DNA of 64,000 nucleotides from Rhexocercosporidium sp. MPI-PUGE-AT-0058. Taxonomy: Eukaryota > Ascomycota > Leotiomycetes > Helotiales. Under the pieces are notes generated by a model that made no database searches, was not told the DNA's origin, and worked only from the letters and a program-made list of their open reading frames with translations. Below are positions 55,052-64,000 of this stretch, piece after piece (the first letter of the stretch is position 1; the number at the start of each line of letters is the position of its first letter). A program made the translations under genes and the position numbers. The stretch is taken from contig JAGTJL010000003.1 in the NCBI GenBank assembly GCA_020746875.1, positions 2,356,001 to 2,420,000 on the forward strand. The letters run 5' to 3'.

Positions 55052-56573
55052 TTATTTTTTGATGATAGTGACTGTATGAAGGTTAGTGAACGCCCAGAGA
55101 CAGTTGGACTTGATGACTTACTGATATCCTCATCAGCCAACTCATGGCTCAGACCAACTCTTTGAGGTTGATGTTTGACTGACTTTCCATACACAACGGC
55201 CACCCGAAAATCTTCAACAATGGTCTTGTGGATAGCATTGCACTTTAATGTTCAGCTATATGTCTCAAGCCACAACCAGCAAATGCGAGCAACTCACGAA
55301 ATCTTCAACTGTACACTTCGTGGACCGTAACACGACGGGTTGTGTGTAATCCGGTAATTTGCCTTTAGGCTTTGTGTATACCCTCACTAGGTTGAGTTTT
55401 TCCCACCTGCACGGACGTCAGTAAGGGAGATCTCTATGTTTCAGGGTCCAGGGCTTCGGGAGCTTCGGGGACTTCCAGGGTATAGAGGCTATTGTAAGAC
55501 GTGCTTTAAACCTTCCACACTCGGGGAAGAGTTGAAGAATACTGACATTTGTTCTAGTAATTCGTCGACGTTCCAGCCATGTTCTGAAGAGATCGGGCAT
55601 GCGTTCGGGATTCTGTACAGCAAGTCCAACTCCTCGATCGAAATGGCGTCAATTTTGTTGAGTGCGTAGATGACGGGAATATAACTTCTGCTCTTAGCCT
55701 CCAAAATATCGATGAGATCGTCGATCGTGGCATCGCAACGGATAGCAATATCTGCGGATGATATCTTGTACTCGCCCATAACAGCCTTGATCTCGTCGTG
55801 GTCGATGTGGGAAAGGGGAACGGTATTTGTGATAGAAATTCCACCTTTATCCTTCTTCTTAAATACGATATTCGGCGGTTGCTTGTTGATCCGGATCCCA
55901 AAACCTTCCAACTCTGCTTCAATGACCTTCTTGTCGGTAAGGGGCTTGTTGACATCAAGAACGATGAAGATCAAATGGCACGTCTTTGCAACCGCAATGA
56001 CCTGTCGACCTCTTCCCTTCCCGTCCTTTGCTCCCTGAATGATACCTGGTAGATCCAGCATTTGTATCTTTGCTCCATTGTACGCGACCTGACCCGGGAC
56101 CGTCGTCAAGGTCGTGAACTCGTATGCTGCAGCTTCGGAATGTTGTCCAGTCAGTCTGCTCATAAGAGTAGACTTGCCCACGGAGGGAAATCCGATGAAA
56201 CCCACACTGGCAACACCTGTTCTTGCGACATCGAATCCAGCACCTGCTCCGCCTCCTCCGCTCGTTGTTGGTGTCAAAAGCTCTCGCTTCAATTTCGCAA
56301 GCTTGGCCTTCAGTTGTCCCAGATGGAAAGACGTTGCTTTGTTCTTCTGGGTTTTGGCCATCTGCGACTGGTTAGCATGCGCTGATGCGGTAGTATGGCC
56401 GTCGCAAGGAGCTGGCGGAAAGAGATAGCGTCTCCAGTCTTCTGCGACTGTAGCTGTTGTGTTAATGAGTACATACTTCGGCCTCAATGTCCTTGATCTG
56501 TGGCGGGGTGTTAGCTGTGATATCACCACCCTTTTCGCCCAGAGATTCATACCTTATCCACGGTGGTCGACAT
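55052..56573 (-). CDS. RBG1: DRG1/RBG1 developmentally regulated GTP-binding protein
   Basis: Six exons: 56553-56573, 56477-56497, 55547-56361, 55298-55406, 55122-55242 and 55052-55071; 368 aa, against about 367 in animals. The first two exons are 21 nt each (MSTTVDK and IKDIEAE), and the last is 20 nt coding the end TIIKK. G1 is GFPSVGKST (residues 71-79), G3 is [16 protein letters not shown], and G4 is NKID. The HTH segment ([15 protein letters not shown]) and a C-terminal TGS domain ([49 protein letters not shown]) are all present. DRG1 binds ribosomes with its partner DFRP1/Tma46 and aids translation elongation at pauses. The intron-rich small first exons are typical of this gene. Divergent from the polyprenol reductase, with 271 bp between starts. 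Confidence 0.95.
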
Positions 56574-56844
56574 GGCTGCTAAGTTTGGATCCGCAGACTC
56601 TCTGTATTAGAAGAAGTGTAAAGGATCGAGAGATCGCTGTCTCTTTCGTGTTGTAGAATGGTCGAAATTGTCGTCTTAGGCGCAATGAATGTGGGGGAGT
56701 TTAAAAAAGAGGAAAGTCGCGGATGGGACAAAATGTCGGCCCCGCTAAACTTTTATCGCTTGGCCACTGCCTGCCACCGAAAACCTCCTATAAACATCAG
56801 CCAGCGAGAACAAAACCAGCAATTCTTCACCACTGGCCTTTGTC

Positions 56845-57781
56845 ATGGACCCTTCGTTACTATGCAAAGCTTTTTTCTGCTTCGGCACAGCCGTTGATAT
56901 TGGTGGTACTTTGATTCCCTCATTCAGAGAACATATCATGAACTACGGGTCTCGAAGATCCGATCAGTCAAGCCCAGAGAACGAACAGAAGACTCGGTCA
57001 TTCGGTCTCTTTGAAAACATTGCATCCATTCAAGTTCCTCATACATGGTTCACTCATTACTATATTGTCTCGGTGGCTTCATCAATCTTTTGGGCTTTCC
57101 AGATTTGCACACGTGGGGCTGCATTTGAATTCCTGGCTACTTTCTCTCACCAAAAGGAATCGATGACTGTCAATCAAGCATTCCTTGCTTGGTGCTTTAT
57201 GGCATTTCAAGGAATAAGAAGGCTGTACGAATCTCTCACCCTCACCAAGCCTTCTCAGTCAAAGATGTGGGTTGGACTGTGGTTGATTGGAATGGCGTAT
57301 TATGTTTTCATGGGAGTTTCGGTTTGGATTGAAGGTATTGGTAGGTGTTTTCTTGGGGCATCATTTCATTCATGGTACTGATTTTCTAGCTGCCTTAAAC
57401 CAGCATGGACTATCCTCCCTCGATGTAGGGCTGCCTTCCGTCAAAACTTGCATAGCCGTTCCATTGTTGGTCCTAGCATCCAGCATCCAACACACATGCC
57501 ACAAGCATCTCGCCAGGCTCGAGAAATACTCGCTCCCGCATCAGTATTGGTTCCAACAGATTGTCTGTCCTCATTACACCAGCGAGTGTATGATCTATCT
57601 CGCAATTGCTATCGTAGCCGCACCTCCAGGTCATCTGTTGAACAAGACCGTCTTGGCAGGCCTTGGGTTCGTCGCTTCTAATCTCGGGGTGACAGCAGAC
57701 TCAACAAGGAAGTGGTATGTGAAGAAGTTCGGGGAGGAGAAGCTGAATGGAAGATGGCGCATGATTCCGTTGTTGTATTGA
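56845..57781 (+). CDS. DFG10: Polyprenol reductase (DFG10/SRD5A3 family)
   Basis: Exons 56845-57340 and 57390-57781, with a 49-nt intron; 295 aa. A multi-pass ER membrane enzyme of the steroid 5-alpha-reductase superfamily, which makes dolichol from polyprenol for N-glycosylation. Signals include RGAAFEFLATF, the central AWCFMAFQGIRRLYESL, PHQYWFQQIVCPHYTSECMIYLAIA and the terminal TRKWYVKKFGEEKLNGRWRMIPLLY, typical of the conserved C-terminus of the family. The protein ends exactly at that conserved Tyr, as family members do. Its stop is 4 bases from the stop of the convergent ALKBH6-like gene. It shares a short 271-bp divergent promoter with DRG1. Confidence 0.9.
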
Positions 57782-57785
57782 AGCC

Positions 57786-58591
57786 TCAGCGCTTGCCAAA
57801 TATACCCAGTTGCCCTCCCAACTTTGAGACCTTCAACACATCACGATATGTAAGGCTGACTCGAGTTCCCCGCTCATTATGGCCATTTATGAAGTCGTCG
57901 GATGATCGGAGGAGGTCCCAGTTTGAGACTGTGTTTGGGCCCAGATCAACGTCTTCAGAAATGTCTGCAATCCCGTGCAGGAAGTCTGTATACAGTTGAC
58001 CTGTAGTTATGAGCAAGCTCCTCGGTTCCTGCAAAATTTTCCATCGAGGCTCAATCTCTCTCGTGCCGTCTTCGTTTGTTCCATATAAGTCGAGGCAGAG
58101 CGAAGACCCGAGACTGACTGTACAGACGACCGGATGGTATGCGGATCCATCCTTGTGAGGCATGATTCCATGCGAAGGTAGATATTCATTTATGAGGCAA
58201 TGGTTTGGTGTTTTGTGAGGACTGTTGGAGAATATATGGTTCTGGGGATCTTCGCTCGATAACGGACATGAAAGAAGGCGCGTAACAACAGGACTCACGA
58301 GCCACTCTGGCAGGGGACTCTCGAGGAGAGTGTTATTCTTGCTGAGGTCAGAAGGCCATATTTGCAGTCGCCGTTTCGAGAGCTGTTTCCACCGAGGCTT
58401 TGGTGCGGTTTCAATCTACAATGGTCAGCAGCAGAATCAAATGGCAAGTAAAGTGCTACCTTGTTCAACAACACCTGCTCCTCCTCTTGGGTAATGAAGT
58501 CCGAGATGTAGAAAGCGCTCTGAGGAATGCCTGTGATTTTCACATCCTCCAGACAGACGGGAATGGTTAGTGGCAATGCTTGAGGCGCCAT
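57786..58591 (-). CDS. AlkB-like 2-oxoglutarate/Fe(II) dioxygenase, ALKBH6-like
   Basis: Exons 58460-58591 and 57786-58415, with a 44-nt intron that falls between codons (NK|IE); 253 aa. Motifs of the AlkB fold: NHCLINEYLPSHGIMPHKDG with the iron ligands His131 and Asp133, the third ligand His191 in LYTDFLHGI, and the 2-oxoglutarate-binding RVSLTYRDV (Arg229, Arg235). The N-terminal half has YISDFITQEEEQVLLNKI and PKPRWKQLSKRRLQ, typical of ALKBH6. AlkB enzymes demethylate nucleic acids; the ALKBH6 substrate is not settled, so no reaction is claimed. All catalytic residues are present. Divergent from the HOS4-like gene. Confidence 0.9.
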
Positions 58592-59431
58592 TGTGTAGCA
58601 AAGTAAGGAATCTGGTAAAGCAATCCCTCCGCCAGATGTGTGGAATGTGGTAGGTTATTTGCAGTACCTTGACCGTATTATAAGGCCACGCTTCTCCACC
58701 AGAAGGTTCACCGTCAAAGTCGAAGCAGGAGAGTATTATTGTCGAAGTCGCGGATCATTTCGAGGAAGCCTCAGGGGGTACATGATTCAGCAAAACACGA
58801 CTGCAGCGGCCTGCAGCAACCCACTCCGCAAATGCCTCGAAGGAGACACGGCAGGACAACCTGGAGATATTTCTTTGCTCCGTGGCACACCTCGTGCTGC
58901 AGCTCCTGCTTCGGACTGCCGACGGGCACTTGCCATGAAAAGCCGTAAAGCTGATAGAGTTTTGGTACGAGAGCTGGTTTTGATACTGATGCTGATGTGG
59001 ATGTATGTACGGAGTATGGTCGATGGAGAAGAAGCCCCTTTTCATCCCTGGAGGGCGAAAAACAGGACGTGGGTGAGTCCGCCGCCGTAGACTACGCCCA
59101 GATTAGCGAATCCAATGGCTGAAGTCTGAGCCTCAACCTCGAAGGTAGGCTTCTTCCCTCAAAACCACGACAAAACAAACCCTCAACCACCCAACCCACG
59201 ACCTGGATAACATAGTAGACCCCCTCGAAATATCGCGCATGCATCATCCTTCTTGAGACTCGACCTTTTCGCCGTGCGCCAGTCTCCCTCCCGCAGCAGC
59301 ACGCCTATACTCCCCCACCGCTGTGATTGGACTCGGATTTCCTTGTCCTTCCTCCAGACACTGACAAAGTGTCTCCTATTAAACCGGCCCATGATGAGGT
59401 GCAGGATCGAGAAGCCCACGGGATAGATGCT
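58592..59431. other. Divergent promoter region
   Basis: 840 bp between the ALKBH6-like and HOS4-like starts. No gene. The HOS4-like reading frame is open from 59327, but the stop at 59324-59326 and lack of an earlier ATG place the start at 59432. Confidence 0.55.
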
Positions 59432-62400
59432 ATGGATGCGCAGGCTATTGTGGACGCCGTTGTCGCGAGACTCAGCGCCGAGCCTGATGCATCAGTGACG
59501 GAGCCTGATGGAATTCACAGCACAACAACAGGCACCCCAAATGGCATCAGGTCATCGCCACCGGTGCTGGTACAGGATGGAGCCATGGATTTAGACCGGA
59601 CAAAGTCCTCCGCGGATGACACTGGAGAGAAGAACGACTCTGACGCGGAGACAATCGTGTTGCCTGGCAAGGATGGCCACTCGCCGTCGAAAATCCGCAA
59701 ATCCATCAAGCACGAGGATAGGAGTGAGGACGAGCAAATGCGAGATGCCCCCCGGGCTGCGAATGGAAACAAGAAATCCGCTGGTGATGGAGATACGAAG
59801 GCGGAAGACCCAAGCGAGACGACCGCGACTTCCACGCTGGGCAAGAGAAAGAGATCCAAACATGGAGCCGGCGCAGACGACACCGGGCACCTGGGAAACT
59901 CGAGTGGCCTCAGTTCTGTCCCAACATCACCAGTTGCCACCACACGCTCGTCGCTTTCAAAACCCGCAGCATCGGATTCGGAAGTATCCAGGTCTGCATC
60001 CCCTCGTTCTCGATCGCGCTCGACTGTACATGATAAGGCAAAGTCCGTTGATAGGGTCCTCCCGCGAAGAAGACAATATACCTCTGTATCTGGAGATGAG
60101 GATGAAACGGAATCACGCACATTTGGAAGGCAGAGAAGCTCAGGCGCCGATCACAAGTCCGGCAGATCCAAGGGTCACAACGATATCAATCCACGGAAAC
60201 GAACAAGATCCATCTCCCCACTCCCCAGAGGTCATAAACGCAGCATATCGACCCAATTACCCTCCAAATCATCACATGGCCTGAGTCACAAGAAGAAACG
60301 TGTTCCTGCTCCGTTACAGTCCACCGAGTACCATTCGGATGATTCCTCTGTAAGCGGAAACTCGCATCCTAGGAGCTCGAGGCTGCGTAGCCTGGCGGCC
60401 CCAACAACTGGAGATTCTGCAATATCGCCCGCCAAGATGGCACCGCATAAGAAGCACGTCAACTCCTCTGGACAAACTCTCTTAGCGATCGCATGTGGCC
60501 GCGGTAAGTTGGAAATTGTCAAACAACGGTATGATGAACGGCCGGAAGATCTGAACCTCGCGGACAATGCTATGAACACCCCACTTCATACCGCCAGTTT
60601 GGGAGGCCACGTGGAAATCGTGAAGTTCCTACTCGACACAGGGAACTGTGAGCTGGATTGCATCAACCTTGAACGAGATACCCCATTACACGATGCAGTC
60701 GACAACAAGAACGTGGAGGTTGTTAAGTTGCTCCTCGAGGCTGGAGCAAATCCCAGCAAACCCAATCTGGCGGGCAATGAGCCTTTGGACCTTATTGTTG
60801 ACATGGAGGGTGAAAGCGGGGACGACTCTGAAGATGAAGAGGAACGCATGGAAGCTATGCAAAAGGCGACCGAGATGAGGGAAGCTATCGTCGCGGCAAA
60901 GTTGAAATTTGCTGGGCATCGGAGAGGTTCGGACGACCATCACATGCATGACAACGGAGACGGACGCTTGTCACATCCAAAGGGAAGCCCACGACAAACA
61001 CCACCCGCTCATGAACTGCAAGGTCCTACGAATCGCATAGCGCGTACAGCACGATCTTCGATGAAAACCAAGGACCGGAATCTCTGGAAAGGCTATACCA
61101 TCGAGGAGCTACAGACAGCAGCGAGTGAGGGCGATCTGGAGACAACAAATCGCATTCTGAATGTCAAGCCCAACGTTAATGACGCCAGGACGCTCTACAA
61201 TGCTGCAAGAGGCGGCCACGACAATGTCATCAACCTGCTCTTTGCTCTAGGAAACTTCAGTCCGGATCCACCAGCGCTCGAAGGAGTACCAATAGACCAG
61301 TCCACTCCTATACTTACTGCAATCGGGAAAGACAACCATCTTGAGGTCATCAAGCTGTTCTTAGGAAACTCGGACTTTGACCCAACTCGTCGAATTAAAG
61401 GAGAAACATACTATGAACTTGCCAAGAGACGAGCTGGTCCATATTGGCAAGAAGAGGAACAGCTTTTGAAGAACGCTTTCAATTCTTACAAGAAGAGCCA
61501 TAAGACTTCCCCTGGAAAGCCACGGTCACCTGGGACTCGCCGAGATGGGCGAGATGTTGATTCTAGGAAACTACGGATGGAGGAGCAGCAACCGACACGC
61601 TCCCACAAGAGGAGCACATCAAGCCCAAAGACGCGAGAGGTCGAATCGACCAAATTCGGGCACAGGAGCACGTCTTCCCTTGGCCACTCCAAAGATGGGC
61701 AGAACATCACCAAACGTGGGCCAGGACGGCCCAGAAAGGAGGAACATGCTGCTTCAGGACCAGTCTCTGACCGTGACACCAGTCCTTTGGGACCACCAAA
61801 GCAGAAAAACCAGTCCCGTAGATCCGAATCTGACGTCGCAGTTGTTTCGGAGACCGAGCCTGCTGCTAAACCCCGCCGAAAGCTCGTTTCGGGGAAGGAG
61901 ATGAGGGGAGAGCGCGAGCTTGAGAAGCAAAGACGTGCCAGCGTTGTCTCCAATGCATCTACTGCATCGGTTAAGGACAAACGCGGGCCTAGCGACTCCA
62001 AACAAGACAGGTCGGACGGAAAATCTAGTCCAAATCTTTCGCGTGTCCCCAAGTCTTCAGGTTCTACTCATTCCGACCGAGAGCAAGCTTCCGACAAAGA
62101 TAGAGCTCGGCCTCTGAAACGGGATGATTCGAAAGACAGGCTCAGTGCAATTCGTGGCGAGAGTCCTGTCAAGCGGCCGAGAAAAAGCGAAACACCGCCG
62201 AGGTCGGGTATGCAAGAGGTGACAGCCGCCTACGATCAAGATGGGCCCCATTCAAAGAGACGAAAGTTAGAAGCGGATACTACTAGCGGACACAAAACCG
62301 ACAGCTCTTCTCCCGAACATCGGACTTCAATTGCAAAGTCTAGTCTGTCTCGCGAGAACACAACGAAATCCACTGCTGATGTTAAAGCAAAACATTCTCG

Positions 62401-64000
62401 CCCTGTTCAGAAGAATTCTGAAGCGTCCGAGGGCAAAGACAGTTCAGAAAAGTCTTCGAACCGCGCAGCCAAATCAGGACGTTCGGCTCCTACATCACCC
62501 TCAGAAACGTCGAAGAAGTCCAAGGTTTCTAGTGAACGATCATCGAGGGAAATCAAAGATGAAATTGCCGCGGCGGCAAAAGTAGAAGAGGAAGAGGCTC
62601 TCAGGCAGGCGCAAATTCTGCGTGAAAAACAGGAGGCTGAAGCGGAAGCCATTCGACAGAAGGAAATCGAAGATCAAAAGATCGAGCAAGCAAAGCAGCA
62701 TCGGCTGGCGAAAGAACAAGCAGAACGAGAGGAGGAAGAACGACGGCAGCAGGAGGAAGCTGAACGGAAGGAGCAACAACGCATCGAAGCAGAGGCAATT
62801 CACAAGAAGTTGTTGGAAGAGCGCGAAGCTAAAGCCAAGGCCATTTTCCTCGAACAAGAACGAGTCAAGAAAGAGGAAGCCGAACGGAGGCGAGCTGCGC
62901 AAGAGGAAGCGAAGCGGTTGGAAAAGGCAAGGATCGATAAGGAGAGGAAGGATGCACGTCTCGCCAAGCTTCCTCTTTTGCTCAGATGGTTTGACTTGAC
63001 ATTCGACCAACCTAACGGGCACCAGTCGCCAGAAGTTGTGGACCTATTCAAGAGGATTGTCGGTTACCGGTACGACACTATCAAGCCGGAGTTTACTGGA
63101 CAGACAGTCGGTCGGGATCAATGGATGCTGAATACTCATGCTGCGATACTTCTCGGAGAACAGGATCTTAATCTAAGCAGATGTGAGTATTATTGTCCCT
63201 CTAGCTTACTTCGTGCTAACGCGCGTCCTAGTTTCCGCATGGGATCGGGTTCCGTTGACCCATGATCAGAAACGAGCAGTTTGGAGTACGCACAACTCTC
63301 AGTATCTTCTCTACGACGGCTGGTCCTGCCTCCGCAAAGCTCTACCTCCTACGGATGAATCTCAGGACGAGATTATCAAGAAAAATAGATCACTCTTCCT
63401 AGACCTCGATCTGTTCTTTGTGAAGGTATGTTGTTCAAATTGTGACCTCAACTCCCATCTGACTTCTGCAGGTATCCGAGTTCATGTTTATCGTCCCAAC
63501 TATTGCACATCTCCGCTCCGTTCAACTGAAAGTCGAGTATCGGGAGCTGCAAGAGCCTCGCACCTCTGCCGATCTTGGACAACCGTTAAACGTGCAGAAG
63601 TGGAGATCTGATCCGGACACCGTTCCTGGACAGACTTCCATACCCGAACCGAAGTACTATGTCAATGGGGACCTCGTTAGGCAAGGCAGAGCTACAACAA
63701 GAGTCTTGAAACATCCACCTCCACTAGACCGATTTCCACGACGAGAAGGTGTCACCCGAGTCCAAGAGAACGACCCCGACTATGAAGAGCAATGCAGGAA
63801 GCAACATCTCCCAGGATATCAGTCATCGCCTGTATCATCGACCAATCCACATATGAGCGAGATGATTCATTCGGAGCAAATGAACGGTATCACACCTCCT
63901 AGATCTGATCAGTCAATAAATGGCGGCAGTCCTCATCGCAGTTCAGGTTCAGGGCCAGAATCACACATATTCCATCAGCTGCCGAACGGCATTAGTGCCA
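59432..64000 (+). CDS. HOS4: HOS4-like ankyrin/coiled-coil protein of the Set3 complex (partial)
   Basis: Exons 59432-63182, 63232-63425 and 63472-64000+, with introns of 49 and 46 nt. The gene runs off the right edge. More than 1,490 residues are visible. The chosen ATG gives MDAQAIVDAVVARLSAEPD. The first 340 residues are a charged, Ser-rich disordered region. Ankyrin repeats span about 343-453 (TLLAIACGRGKLEIVKQ, TPLHTASLGGHVEIVKFLLD, TPLHDAVDNKNVEVVKLLLEAGANP) and a second set about 550-663. Residues about 1043-1176 form a long charged coiled coil (Glu/Lys/Arg/Gln). The tail has a conserved-looking LPLLLRWFDLTF, YDTIKPEFTG and QYLLYDGWSCLRKALPP. In yeast Hos4 belongs to the Set3 histone deacetylase complex, which represses transcription. 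The fungal match rests on architecture. Confidence 0.82.

Noticed and set aside
59327..59431. Upstream extension of the HOS4-like protein
   Set aside because: The open frame starts at a TTG after a stop; the first ATG in frame is at 59432.
59515..60120. 201-aa minus-strand frame opposite the HOS4-like gene
   Set aside because: Ser-rich antisense of a Glu/Asp/Ser-coding region; typical shadow.
1..64000. tRNA genes, rRNA genes or CRISPR arrays
   Set aside because: I scanned for TTCGA-type T-loops with matching stems and for evenly spaced direct repeats. I found none that hold together; CRISPR would not be expected in a fungus.

Overview
The window is nuclear DNA of a filamentous ascomycete (Pezizomycotina). 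The gene content and protein wording suggest Leotiomycetes, but that class assignment is an inference. Evidence: genes of 1-6 exons with mostly 45-120 nt GT-AG introns, fungal-only families (2EXR, HOS4-like ankyrin protein, fungal CENPB-type HTH protein, PAS kinase, coactosin), and a DNA transposon ruined in the manner of repeat-induced point mutation (RIP). I joined exons by hand. Every spliced model given as intact is open and divisible by three.

Left conserved block (1-18.0 kb): tail of an unknown gene; HUT1 nucleotide-sugar transporter; coactosin; a three-KH RNA-binding protein; a TBC Rab-GAP with a probable GC-AG intron; a 568-aa protein with trafficking-type WGDF motifs and a CxxC/HxxC tail; a 2EXR gene cut by an in-frame stop; an unrecognised arginine-tailed protein; and a signal-peptide/membrane protein.

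Accessory block (18.8-36.7 kb): a small secreted 8-cysteine protein with a 9-nt exon; relics of a 1-Cys peroxiredoxin, a fascin-like beta-trefoil protein, a short-chain dehydrogenase and an unknown signal-peptide protein; a BTB protein; an ankyrin protein; a GRF zinc-finger protein; and a berberine-bridge-type FAD oxidase. The oxidase lies between inverted-repeat elements: a 162-bp MITE, a 267-bp element, and a full-length Tc1/mariner copy with about 16 in-frame stops but no frameshift.

Right conserved block (37-64 kb): an unrecognised 537-aa basic disordered protein; a PAS-domain kinase; a PXA-domain protein with a 977-nt intron; a CENPB-type HTH DNA-binding protein; DRG1/RBG1 GTPase; a polyprenol reductase (DFG10 family) whose stop lies 4 nt from the stop of a convergent ALKBH6-like dioxygenase; and a HOS4-like ankyrin/coiled-coil protein running off the right edge. 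I saw no tRNA, rRNA or CRISPR array, and no obvious biosynthetic cluster.
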